Part shown: one piece after another, positions 1-7,384 of the stretch
How positions within the stretch are numbered: position 1 is the first letter of the stretch
Layout of the letters: the number at the start of each line of letters is the position of its first letter
Origin: Sphingobium nicotianae
GTDB taxonomy: Bacteria; Pseudomonadota; Alphaproteobacteria; Sphingomonadales; Sphingomonadaceae
NCBI RefSeq assembly: GCF_018603885.1
Contig: NZ_JAHGAW010000015.1
Span: 1 to 64,000 of the forward strand
DNA length: 64,000 bases
Direction: 5' to 3'
Translations under genes and position numbers: made by a program
Notes under the pieces: generated by a model
Told to the model about the DNA's origin: nothing
Databases searched by the model: none
Seen by the model: the letters and a program-made list of their open reading frames with translations, nothing else

Positions 1-7
1 CCCTCCC

Positions 8-90
8 CGTCATTCCCGCGCACGCGGGAATCCCGAATGGCGAGGCATGACCCCATCCGCCCCTGGATTCCCGCGTGCGCGGGAATGACG
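8..90. repeat. Inverted pair of 26-bp repeat units
   Basis: The units at 8-33 and 65-90 are perfect reverse complements of each other over 26 bases. Each is itself nearly palindromic around a CATTCCCGCG...CGCGGGAAT core. The pair could fold into a long hairpin or two small ones. It lies just beyond the stop of the minus-strand gene ending at 115, so it may help end that transcript, but it has no T-run. This type of unit is a common dispersed intergenic repeat in GC-rich proteobacteria. Confidence 0.85.
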
Positions 91-114
91 GACGGAAGGC
101 GCGGGGACATCACC

Positions 115-1461
115 TCAGGCGTCATCGCTCGCGAACTGGTTCATGGATGCGACGCCACCCGCCGCCGGGTTGGGGGGCGGCGCGACCTTGCCGGTCACCG
201 GATTGGGGTAATGGAACGGCTCGCAATAATAGTTCGGGTACGTCAGATAGACGCGCGATGGCGCCAGGTCCGGCGGCGGCGGGAAGCTCTCCGGCCGCGT
301 GTTGGGTGTGGTCACCTTGTGCCAGCCGTCTGTGTAGAGCGTGTACATGGTGAAGGGCGCGACCAGCTTGTCCATCACCCAGACGCCGTCGACCTTCTTG
401 TAGTGGTTCTCATAGAGACAGTCGCCCCAGTTGACCGGCGCCCAGCTGCTGCCCCCGATGACGAAGGCGCGCCAGCGGCCTCGCGCGGTCCGGCCATCCT
501 CGGAGACGGTGACGATGCCCTGGAACTGTTGGTGATTGATGATCTGCTCGCGCTGCGGACCGGTCGGGCCGAGGCCGATGCCCATATATTCGAGCACGCG
601 CTTCTTGCCGAGGAAGACGCCGCGACCGCCAATCTCCAGCGTGGAGTCATCGACGAACAGGTCCGACACGTCGTTCCACATCGCCTTGTCGACATAATAG
701 CCATAGCTGCGCTGCAGCTTCTCGCAGGCGCGCTGGTCCTCGATCCGCTCGACGCGCTTGGCGAGCGTCGAGAGCTGCGCGACGAGGCCGTCCGGATCGC
801 TTTCCGGCAGCGCGGGAAGCGTCGGCTTCTCCGGCTGGGCGCCGGTCACCGGGTTGGGATAATGATAGGCCGGCAGATAGACCTCGGGCAGCGAGGCATA
901 GATCTCCGTGGGCGGGCTGTCGGGCGGCAGCGTCTCGCTGGCGGGCGGCATCGGCAGATTGCCGAACACCCAGCCCTTGTCATAATCCCAAAGCACGGTC
1001 TGGTAGAAGTGCAGGCGGGCGATCTTCCAGACGCCGCCCTCGTTCACATAGTCATTCTCGAACGTGCCCTCGCCCCAGCTGGCCTTGCCGGCCTCGTTAA
1101 ACTGCTGGTCGGTACGCCAGCGGGCCTTGGCGGTCTGGTTGTCCGGCGCGATCGTGATGATCGGCTGGCAGATGTAGTGATTGTTGAGATCGCCTTGAGC
1201 GAGCCCCTCCGGCCCGCGCAAGCCGAGCGCGGCGCGGATGCGCTCGCGGCCGCGATAGACGCCGCTCATGCCCCATTCCCAGCTGCCCTCGTCGGTGAAG
1301 AGATCGGCGGCGGCGGACCAGAGCCCCTTGTCGACATAATAGCCATAGGCGCGCTGCAGCCGCTCGACCGCCTCGTGCGAGGCCTGGCGGGCGGCGCGCA
1401 GCTCGACGGCGGCGAGATGGGCCTCCAGCGCGTCCAGCATATCGAGGGTTTCCGTGCTCAT
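115..1461 (-). CDS. Tandem-duplicated SnoaL/NTF2-like protein
   Basis: A 448-residue protein with two copies of a SnoaL-like (NTF2-fold) domain. The first begins around residue 30 (LQRAYGYYVDKGLW) and the second around 245 (LQRSYGYYVDKAMW). Each copy ends with a conserved HYPNPVTG segment. No signal peptide is visible, so it is probably cytoplasmic. The NTF2 fold forms a cone-shaped pocket used by small hydratases, isomerases, lyases and binding proteins, so the reaction cannot be named. The start at 1461 is chosen because its ATG overlaps the TGA of the upstream gene (ATGA), implying translational coupling. It is the last gene of a three-gene SnoaL operon. The duplication is the unusual point, since family members normally have one domain of about 130-220 residues. 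Confidence 0.8.
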   Translation of the reverse strand: MSTETLDMLDALEAHLAAVELRAARQASHEAVERLQRAYGYYVDKGLWSAAADLFTDEGSWEWGMSGVYRGRERIRAALGLRGPEGLAQGDLNNHYICQPIITIAPDNQTAKARWRTDQQFNEAGKASWGEGTFENDYVNEGGVWKIARLHFYQTVLWDYDKGWVFGNLPMPPASETLPPDSPPTEIYASLPEVYLPAYHYPNPVTGAQPEKPTLPALPESDPDGLVAQLSTLAKRVERIEDQRACEKLQRSYGYYVDKAMWNDVSDLFVDDSTLEIGGRGVFLGKKRVLEYMGIGLGPTGPQREQIINHQQFQGIVTVSEDGRTARGRWRAFVIGGSSWAPVNWGDCLYENHYKKVDGVWVMDKLVAPFTMYTLYTDGWHKVTTPNTRPESFPPPPDLAPSRVYLTYPNYYCEPFHYPNPVTGKVAPPPNPAAGGVASMNQFASDDA

Positions 1462-2114
1462 GATGCCACCGCCTCTCCGGTCACGGGATGGGTGAAATGG
1501 AAGGGCGGGACATGGACGTCCGGATAGGGCCGATAGTTGTCCGTCGGCGGCCGGTCGGGCGGGAAGTCGGCGAGCGCGGGTGAGCGCCAATCGCCCTCGA
1601 CCGGCGTCAGCGTCGCCCAGCCGCCTTCATAAGGTGCAACGAAATTGGTGTAGAGCCGGACCGAGGCGATCTTCCAGACGCCGTCTTCCTTGCGGTAGCC
1701 ATTCTCATAGACGCCGTCGCCCCAATGGGCGCTGGTGCCATAGTCGCCATACATGGAGAGCTCGTGCCAGCGGCCCCTCGCCGTCAAGCCATCGGCGGCG
1801 ATGGTGATGACCGGCTGGAGCTGGAAGCGCTCGTGGAGCTGGCCGAAGGGCAGACCCGGGCCGACATTGCCGCCGGTGAGCTTGACGATCATCGCGTGGA
1901 TGCGCGCGCGGCCGACATGGACGCCGTCGACGCCCTGCTCATAGGTCGCGTCCTCGGCGAACAGATTGGTCGCCTCGCGCCAGTAGCCCTTGTCGATGTA
2001 GAAGCCGTAGGCCCGCTGCAGCTTGATGATCGCGAGATAATCCTCGCGCCGCTGAACCTCGCCCGCAAGGGCGGCCAGCCGCTCCTTCAGGGCCGCGACA
2101 CGGTCCGAACTCAT
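1458..2114 (-). CDS. SnoaL-like domain protein
   Basis: A 218-residue single-domain SnoaL/NTF2-like protein. A coiled N-terminal segment (about residues 5-25) precedes the family hallmark LQRAYGFYIDKGYW near residue 33. It ends in FHFTHPVTGEAVAS, the same C-terminal motif found twice in its downstream neighbour, so the neighbour probably arose by duplication and fusion of a gene like this one. No export signal is visible. It overlaps both neighbours by four bases (ATGA), so the three genes form one tightly coupled operon. The substrate is unknown. The company of a dihydroxyacetone kinase and TonB receptors suggests a catabolic role, which is inference. Confidence 0.8.
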   Translation of the reverse strand: MSSDRVAALKERLAALAGEVQRREDYLAIIKLQRAYGFYIDKGYWREATNLFAEDATYEQGVDGVHVGRARIHAMIVKLTGGNVGPGLPFGQLHERFQLQPVITIAADGLTARGRWHELSMYGDYGTSAHWGDGVYENGYRKEDGVWKIASVRLYTNFVAPYEGGWATLTPVEGDWRSPALADFPPDRPPTDNYRPYPDVHVPPFHFTHPVTGEAVAS

Positions 2115-2620
2115 TCGCCAATCTCCTCTGCCGTGCGCACGGGCTGTTCCTCGCGCGTCGGGATCTCGCCGATCACGCGGCGATAGTTGAAGCGCCAGCG
2201 CCCGTCCTCGCGCACCAGCTCGTCCTCGTAGCGCCCGGCCAGCATCGGCACCGGGCGGCCATCCTTGCGCGCGAAATAGACCAGGCGGGATTCCGCCGTG
2301 GCCGTGTCGCCGTCGACCTCGATCAACAGGTTGCTCATCAGGTGGAAATTCTTGGTGTTGCGGTAGTTCTTGGGCGTAGGCCCGAGCCCCTCGATCAGCA
2401 TCGCCTCGATCGCTTCAGGCCCCGTCGCGTCGCCCATCCGGCCGGACCAGCGGCCCTCGCGCGCGAACAGGGCGGCATAGCCCTTGTGATCGAGCCGATC
2501 GAGGCGCTGGGCATAGCGGATGATGAGATCGCGAATCTCGCGCTCGTCCTCGAGCGCGCGCAGGCGTTGCTCGATCGACGCAGGCGCGCTGCCGCCATCC
2601 TCGCGCATCTCGGCCGCCAT
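2111..2620 (-). CDS. NTF2-like (SnoaL) protein, first gene of operon
   Basis: A 170-residue NTF2-like protein. The family pattern ALEDEREIRDLIIRYAQRLD lies near the N-terminus, followed by YAALFAREGRWSG and a C-terminal GRYEDELVREDGRW segment. The ATG at 2620 is chosen because an AGGAGGGG ribosome-binding site sits three bases upstream; the TTG further upstream lies before that site. It lacks a signal peptide. It resembles the secreted paralogs at 6003-6593 and 6707-7225 in the NFHLM and GRYVD-type motifs, so this locus holds at least three copies of this subtype. It overlaps the next gene by ATGA. Its catalytic function is not identifiable from sequence. Confidence 0.8.
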   Translation of the reverse strand: MAAEMREDGGSAPASIEQRLRALEDEREIRDLIIRYAQRLDRLDHKGYAALFAREGRWSGRMGDATGPEAIEAMLIEGLGPTPKNYRNTKNFHLMSNLLIEVDGDTATAESRLVYFARKDGRPVPMLAGRYEDELVREDGRWRFNYRRVIGEIPTREEQPVRTAEEIGE

Positions 2621-2660
2621 GACCCCTCCTTGCAACGGCGCTCTTGGCGGCGCCTGCCTT

Positions 2661-2676
2661 GTTTAGTGGGTTTAGT
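2661..2676. promoter_or_regulatory. Direct repeat of GTTTAGT upstream of SnoaL operon
   Basis: Two copies of GTTTAGT (2661-2667 and 2670-2676), nine bases apart, lie 41-56 bases upstream of the operon's first ATG. The same heptamer, as ACTAAAC, occurs at 5845-5851, 5970-5976 and 14585-14591, all between genes. It may be a regulator half-site or part of a promoter; no protein can be assigned. Confidence 0.3.
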
Positions 2677-2774
2677 TTATGTGATTCGAAACAGGGCGTA
2701 AATCGCGGAATCCGGGCGGACTAGGAGGAGATGGCGACGTCTTTTGACTGATAAGGATGGGAGAACAACTTCCT

Positions 2775-2800
2775 AGCCCCTCCTCTTCAGAGGAGGGGCT
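2775..2800. repeat. Palindromic intergenic repeat, possible dha terminator hairpin
   Basis: Perfect 12-bp arms AGCCCCTCCTCT / AGAGGAGGGGCT around a two-base centre. It lies ten bases past the stop of the last dha-operon gene (2810), where it could act as a transcript-end hairpin. It has no T-run, so intrinsic termination is doubtful. The same unit recurs at 9297, 9390, 16419, 16490 and, degenerate, 50046. Confidence 0.75.
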
Positions 2801-2809
2801 GATCTTTGC

Positions 2810-3238
2810 TCACCCCCGCTTCGCAAGCTCGCTGAGGTTACGCGCGATCTGAAGGATCATCTGGTCGACTTTCGCCTCCAGCTGGCGAGTGGCAAGCCGG
2901 GGCAGCTCGATCTTCACGACGCGGACGCCCTCCTCGGCCGGTTCGGGCGACTGGGCGCGCGCGGCGCGGGGATGGGCGCGGTGATAGAGATCGAGGAAGC
3001 GCTCGCGCTCCTTGGGCGTCATATGCACCGCATCAAAGATCGGCTCGATATAACTCTCGGGCAGGGGGGTCGAATATTTGGGGTTGGTGACCTGCGAGAC
3101 GAAGCTCTTGTTCTTGCCGATCATGTCGGCGATGCGCAGACGAATGCCGGACGGGCGCGCTTCGACGGCATCCTTGAGGATGCATTTATAGGCCCGGATC
3201 AGCTCCTGACGGGATTCCGTGGGCGCACTCGGCTTCAT
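2810..3238 (-). CDS. Small HTH-like protein at end of dha operon
   Basis: A 142-residue protein that starts by ATGA overlap with the stop of dhaM. Residues about 33-52 (LRIADMIGKNKSFVSQVTNP) look like a Cro/CI-type helix-turn-helix, and PKERERFLDLYHRAHP follows. The C-terminal 35 residues (from about 108) are predicted helical and may form a coiled coil (QLEAKVDQMILQIARNLSEL). It is probably a DNA-binding regulator of the operon or of linked catabolic genes, but the name rests on motif reading only. A transcription factor placed as the last gene and translationally coupled to a PTS-type subunit suggests that its activity is tied to DhaM or to kinase status. A non-regulatory role cannot be excluded. 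Confidence 0.65.
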   Translation of the reverse strand: MKPSAPTESRQELIRAYKCILKDAVEARPSGIRLRIADMIGKNKSFVSQVTNPKYSTPLPESYIEPIFDAVHMTPKERERFLDLYHRAHPRAARAQSPEPAEEGVRVVKIELPRLATRQLEAKVDQMILQIARNLSELAKRG

Positions 3239-3621
3239 CCGCGCATCACCTCCTCCGCCGCAGAGACAACCTGATCGAGCGTGCCGCCCGAGGCCGCCTC
3301 GGCCGCGGCCATGATCGCGCCCTCGACCAGTGGCGCCTGGCAGATGCGCACGCGCTTGGCCTTGTCCGGCGCCATCTCCTCCACGGCCATTTCCGAATTG
3401 GTCTCGGCGCCGCCGACGTCGACGAGGATGGCGACGCCGTCCGGGCCCCAGATCGCATCGAGCTGCTCGGCGATCGCGCCCATGCTGGTGCCGAGGCCGC
3501 CGGCCGGATTGCCGCCGGTCCAGCCGATCGCCAGATCCGGCCCCGCCGTGCGCCGCGCCATCTCGGCCGTGCCGCGCGCGACATCGACCGAGTGGGAGAC
3601 GATGAGGATCGCGACGGTCAA
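3235..3621 (-). CDS. dhaM: PTS-type dihydroxyacetone kinase phosphotransfer subunit DhaM
   Basis: A 128-residue EIIA-mannose-type domain. The N-terminal beta strand ends in IVSHS, and its histidine (residue 10) is the expected phospho-acceptor. GTSMGAI and VLVDVGG-type motifs follow. In PTS-dependent kinases DhaM passes phosphate from HPr to ADP bound on DhaL. This copy contains only the EIIA domain, whereas the E. coli protein also carries HPr- and EI-like domains, so it needs a phosphoryl donor encoded elsewhere. The ATG overlaps the dhaL stop (ATGA) and its own stop overlaps the next gene. Cytoplasmic. Confidence 0.88.
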   Translation of the reverse strand: MTVAILIVSHSVDVARGTAEMARRTAGPDLAIGWTGGNPAGGLGTSMGAIAEQLDAIWGPDGVAILVDVGGAETNSEMAVEEMAPDKAKRVRICQAPLVEGAIMAAAEAASGGTLDQVVSAAEEVMRG

Positions 3622-4262
3622 GCCGCGCCTTCCGCAAGCTTGGCCGCAACGAGCTGGACACAGATCATCGCCGTGGTCGCGCCCGGATCGTCCTGGCCGA
3701 CCGAACGCTCGCCCACATAGGCGGCGCGCCCGCGCGAGGCATGCAGGCCGCGGCAGTGCAGATGGCCATCGACCGCCGCCTGGCTGAGTGCCGCGAGCGC
3801 GCTCGCAAAGTCCTGATCGACCGCGCCTTCGAATGCGCGTGCGGCAGGCCCCAGCACGTCGAGCATCGTCTTCTCGCCCTCGGCCGATTTGCCGCGCCGC
3901 GCAACGCCCTCGACCGCCAGCGTGAAGGCGCGCGCCCAGTCGGCGCGGCTTGCCTCGCCCTCCGGCAACCCCTTGCCCTGCTCCAGCAGCAAGGTGCCGT
4001 AGAGCGGGCCGGAGGCGCCGCCCACGCTCATCACCACCGCCTTGCCGGCGCGCTTGAGCATCTCGGGGACGGATAGCGGGGCCAGCTCGTCGCGGATCGC
4101 GAGCAGGGCGTTGGCGGCGCGCGCCAGGTTGTGGCCGTGATCGCCATCGCCGACCGCGCGGTCCAGCGCGTTCAGCTCGGCCTCGGCCTCGATCAGGCGC
4201 GCGCAGAGCGCGTCGAGAATGGCGAGCGCGGTCGCCTGGGTGGCGTCCTGTGTTGTCGTCAT
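3618..4262 (-). CDS. dhaL: Dihydroxyacetone kinase ADP-binding subunit DhaL
   Basis: A 214-residue all-helical nucleotide-binding subunit. The metal-binding signature VGDGDHG lies at residues 37-43, SVGGASGPLYGT near residue 80, and a DPGATTA segment near the C-terminus. These aspartates coordinate the magnesium ions that hold ADP/ATP. It works with DhaK (substrate) and DhaM (phosphate donor) to phosphorylate dihydroxyacetone or a related ketose. The start at 4262 gives MTTTQDATQ and leaves only a five-base gap after dhaK. Its length is typical of the family (about 210). Confidence 0.92.
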   Translation of the reverse strand: MTTTQDATQATALAILDALCARLIEAEAELNALDRAVGDGDHGHNLARAANALLAIRDELAPLSVPEMLKRAGKAVVMSVGGASGPLYGTLLLEQGKGLPEGEASRADWARAFTLAVEGVARRGKSAEGEKTMLDVLGPAARAFEGAVDQDFASALAALSQAAVDGHLHCRGLHASRGRAAYVGERSVGQDDPGATTAMICVQLVAAKLAEGAA

Positions 4263-4267
4263 GACGC

Positions 4268-5257
4268 TCAGACTCCCCAACGCAGGCCCGGCGTGTGGAC
4301 CGGATCGTCCCACAGCGCGAGCATCTGGTCGTCGAGCGCGGTCAGCGTGATCGACGCGCCCGGCATCTCCAGCGAGGAGCAGAGCGGCGCCACGATCGAG
4401 CGGGCGACGGTCAGGCCCTTCGCGTCCAGGATGCGCGCGGCCGCGTCATAAAGAATATATTGCTCCATCGGCGGCGTGCCACCGAGGCCGTTGATGAAGA
4501 GCAGCAGCGGCGTGGCTGCCTTGGGCTGCATGTCGGCGAGCAGCGTCTCCATCAGCTCCTCGACGATCGCGTCGGCGCTCGTGATGGGACCGCGGCGACG
4601 GCCCGGCTCGCCATGGATGCCGACGCCGATCTCCATTTCGCCCAGCGGCAGCTCCAGATTCGGCTTTTCCGACGTCGGTACGCGGCAGCCGCCGAGCGCA
4701 ACGCCCATGCTGCGCGTGGCGGCCGCGACGCTCTCTGCGAGCAAGCGGCATCCCTCCAGATCGCCGCCCTGCTCGGCGAAGGCCCCGACGATCTTCTCGA
4801 CGACCACCGTGCCCGCAACACCGCGCCGGCCGACCGTCGCGCTGCCGCCGGCCGCGCCGACATCATCCTGCACCACCATGGAGGCATTGGGGCCGTCATA
4901 CAGCTCCATCGCCATCTCGAAATTCATGAGGTCGCCGGCATAATTCTTGATGATGCACAACAGCCCGGCATCGCTGCCGACCGCCTCGGCCGCCGCGAGA
5001 ATCTGCTCGGTCGAGGGCGAGGAGAAGACCTCCCCCGGCACCGCCGCGTCGAGCATGCCGCGCCCGACGAAGCCGGCATGCATCGGGTCGTGGCCCGATC
5101 CGCCGCCCGAGATCAGGGCGACCTTGCCCGGTGTCAGCGTCTTGCGGCGTACGAAACGGGGCTGGTCCTCCAGATGCACGAGATCGGCATGAGCACGGGC
5201 GAAGCCGCGCAGGCTCTCGGTCACGGCATCTTCGGGCCGGTTCAGAAATTTCGTCAA
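4268..5257 (-). CDS. dhaK: Dihydroxyacetone kinase substrate-binding subunit DhaK
   Basis: A 329-residue DhaK. LISGGGSGHDPMHAGFVG lies at residues 48-65, with the substrate-pocket histidine at 56. GIHGEPG contains His215, the residue that forms a hemiaminal with the substrate's carbonyl. The reaction is glycerone + phosphate donor to glycerone phosphate; related enzymes act on erythrulose and other short ketoses, so the true substrate is open. The start is a TTG at 5257, supported by GGGAGGA seven to eight bases upstream and by the normal DhaK N-terminus (MTKFLNRPED) directly after it. First gene of dhaK-dhaL-dhaM-HTH; the divergent gene at 5377 shares the promoter region. Confidence 0.92.
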   Translation of the reverse strand: MTKFLNRPEDAVTESLRGFARAHADLVHLEDQPRFVRRKTLTPGKVALISGGGSGHDPMHAGFVGRGMLDAAVPGEVFSSPSTEQILAAAEAVGSDAGLLCIIKNYAGDLMNFEMAMELYDGPNASMVVQDDVGAAGGSATVGRRGVAGTVVVEKIVGAFAEQGGDLEGCRLLAESVAAATRSMGVALGGCRVPTSEKPNLELPLGEMEIGVGIHGEPGRRRGPITSADAIVEELMETLLADMQPKAATPLLLFINGLGGTPPMEQYILYDAAARILDAKGLTVARSIVAPLCSSLEMPGASITLTALDDQMLALWDDPVHTPGLRWGV

Positions 5258-5376
5258 GACGGCGTCCTCCCATTGGGTTTCGATAGATTATGCATGATGG
5301 CCGGCAGCGCTTGACCGTCCGCGCACCCCGGCCCAGCCTGCGCGCACGCGTGAACACCGCGCGCGAGGAGGGGATG

Positions 5377-5793
5377 ATGACCGCGATCGCCGATACGAGC
5401 AGCCAGGACACCGAGGCGATCCGCTGCCTGCTGAGCGACTATGGCCGCCTGATCGACGCGCGCGACTGGGAAGGCTGGGCGAGCCTGTTCACGCCCGACG
5501 GCGCGTGGGTCGGTGGCCCCTATGGCGAGATACAGGGCCGGGAAGCGCTGATCATGTTCGGCAAGCGCGAGTTCGACGGGACGCCGCCCTGCGTCCACAT
5601 GCTGTCCAACATGGCGGTGCGCCCGGACGGCGCGCGCGCCACGGCCTGGTCGCGCTGGCTGCTGATCGAGCAGCGGGCGGACGGGACGCTGCGCCCGGCG
5701 CTGGCCGGCAGCTATGCGGATCAGCTCGTCCGGCTCGCCGAAGGATGGCGCATCCAGCGGCGCGAGGCGACGCTCGACCTGCCGGCCGGCTGA
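5377..5793 (+). CDS. NTF2-like (SnoaL) protein
   Basis: A 138-residue NTF2-like protein, divergent from dhaK. It shows the usual family order: IRCLLSDYGRLIDARDWEGW in the first helix pair, LFTPDGAW, then HMLSNMAV and a C-terminal GSYADQLVRLAEGWRIQRRE strand. No signal peptide. Two adjacent ATG codons exist (5374 and 5377). The second has the better five-base spacing from GAGGAGGGG and is chosen; the difference is one residue. The short divergent gap suggests coregulation with the kinase operon. The reaction is unknown. Confidence 0.8.
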   Translation: MTAIADTSSQDTEAIRCLLSDYGRLIDARDWEGWASLFTPDGAWVGGPYGEIQGREALIMFGKREFDGTPPCVHMLSNMAVRPDGARATAWSRWLLIEQRADGTLRPALAGSYADQLVRLAEGWRIQRREATLDLPAG

Positions 5794-6002
5794 CCGCGCC
5801 GCGCTGGGCGCGGGCCTCTCCTGGTTTATCGTTCGCCCCAAAACACTAAACATCCCGCGAGTCCAAGCGTGCCGCTCCCCTATCGCGCGGACGACAGGAA
5901 AGGCAAGCATTTGTCAGCCGGATCGCGGTGGCGTCAGTTCACTGGCGTCTCTACCGGATCCGATCCATTACTAAACTCGCAGCGGGCGGCGGCGCTCGCC
6001 CT

Positions 6003-6593
6003 TTACTGCGCCTGCGGCTGGACCACACCCTGCAGGGCCGCCGGGCGCGGCGGCAGGTTCGGGTTGTTGCCGTCGCGATAGGGGATCACGCCGTGACTGG
6101 TGCGGCGATAGAGCTTCCAGACGCCATTCTCGCGCACGAGCTGGTCGACATAGCGCCCGGCGAGCGCGGCAACCGGCTTGCCATCCGGAGACGCGGTCAT
6201 GAAGAGGTAGCGCGAGCGTGCGGTCGCCTTGTCACCGTCGACCTGAACGACTTCCGTCGTCATCAGGTGGAAATTGGACTTGTTGACGAAGCCGGGCTCG
6301 GGCTTGCCGAGATTCTTCTCCAGGATCGCCTGGATCGCGGCCGGGCCGGTCGCGCTGCCGAAGCCGCTGCTGGAGACGCCGTCCTTGGCGAAGAGCGAGG
6401 CATAGCCGGCATAGTCGCGCGCATCGAGATATTCGCCATATCTGATCAGCACCTGGCGGATCTCCTGCTGATCCTCAAGCACCCGCACGCGCTTCTCCAG
6501 CGCGGTCGCAGACGAGGTCGGCGCGGCAGTGGCAACAACGGTGCCGAAGAGCAGGGCCGACCCGAGCAGGATCGAGAGGCGGGGTGACGACAT
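6003..6593 (-). CDS. Secreted NTF2-like (SnoaL) protein
   Basis: A 196-residue exported NTF2-like protein. Residues 1-24 form a signal peptide (LSILLGSALLFGTVVATAAP). The domain follows with RVRVLEDQQEIRQVLIRYGE, YASLFAKDGV, NFHLMTTEVVQV and GRYVDQLVRENGVW. The start at 6593 is supported by GGGAGAAG upstream. The tail is proline-rich (NLPPRPAALQGVVQPQAQ). It is a close paralog of the next gene upstream (6707-7225), sharing GYGTATGP-like, GKPxPGF and GVIPY/GIIPY blocks. Periplasmic location suggests action on imported or envelope-associated compounds. Substrate unknown. Confidence 0.82.
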   Translation of the reverse strand: MSSPRLSILLGSALLFGTVVATAAPTSSATALEKRVRVLEDQQEIRQVLIRYGEYLDARDYAGYASLFAKDGVSSSGFGSATGPAAIQAILEKNLGKPEPGFVNKSNFHLMTTEVVQVDGDKATARSRYLFMTASPDGKPVAALAGRYVDQLVRENGVWKLYRRTSHGVIPYRDGNNPNLPPRPAALQGVVQPQAQ

Positions 6594-6706
6594 GAAACTT
6601 CTCCCTGAGACAAAGCGATAATCGACGAGATGGCGCCGTTCTCCGCCCAGCCGCGCGCGGGCGCAATGCCACCAGCGAACTGGCAAGTTGCGCGATGACG
6701 TCCGGC

Positions 6707-7225
6707 TCACGGGCCGGAATAGGGAATGATTCCATAAGTCGTGCGGCGCTTGATCCTCCAGCCGCCTGGCTCACGCACGAATGCGTCGACATAACGCCCC
6801 GCCCGGCTGGGAGCGGGCCTGCCGTCCGCATCGGCGGTGAATACCGTGAAGCGCGAGCGGACCGTGGCGGTGTCGCCCGTCACCGCGATCTGCTCGGTGG
6901 CCATGAGATGAAACTTGGTCCTGTTGATGAAGCCGGGCGCGGGCTTGCCCATGCTCTTTTCCATGAGCGCCTGGATAGCGGCGGGGCCGGTTGCGGTGCC
7001 ATAGCCGCCGGTCCAGACCCCATCTTTGGCGAACAGGGCAGCATAATGCCCATAGTCCTGCGCATCCAGATAGTCGCCATATTGGATGAGCACCGCGCGG
7101 ATCGCCTGCTGGTCCTCCAGCACCCGGACCCGATCGGCCAATGCGCCGGCAGAGGCGATAGGAGACGCGCTCGATACGGTCAGGCCGAGCAGGACAGCGA
7201 GCGCGAGAAAGCGTGTTGGCGGCAT
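6707..7225 (-). CDS. Secreted NTF2-like (SnoaL) protein, paralog
   Basis: A 172-residue exported NTF2-like protein. A signal peptide covers residues 1-26 (FLALAVLLGLTVSSASPIASA). The domain has RVRVLEDQQAIRAVLIQYGD, YAALFAKDGVWTGGYG, KFHLMATEQI and GRYVDAFVREPGGWRIKRRT. The start at 7225 has GGAGAGGG six bases upstream. It lies 113 bp upstream of its paralog on the same strand and could be cotranscribed with it; the pair looks like a recent local duplication. It is divergent from the secreted two-domain genes at 7385-9282, so this 159-bp gap should hold promoters for both directions. Confidence 0.82.
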   Translation of the reverse strand: MPPTRFLALAVLLGLTVSSASPIASAGALADRVRVLEDQQAIRAVLIQYGDYLDAQDYGHYAALFAKDGVWTGGYGTATGPAAIQALMEKSMGKPAPGFINRTKFHLMATEQIAVTGDTATVRSRFTVFTADADGRPAPSRAGRYVDAFVREPGGWRIKRRTTYGIIPYSGP

Positions 7226-7384
7226 GGCCCTCTCCTTCCTTGCCAGCGTCAATCCGCCTTTTCCGCGCCTAACGCCAGCGCAGCGCTCCGCGCGGCCCTG
7301 TCAGCAAGGTCGGCGATGCACCCTCAGCAATGACAGCGACGCCGCGCCCTGTCAGCGTGGCTGGCATCGATCGAGGAGGGAATG

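Noticed and set aside
2775..2800. Palindromic repeats as classical intrinsic terminators
   Set aside because: Stems are strong but no T-run follows on either strand, and the same units occur inside an operon (16419-16513), so they are listed as repeats.
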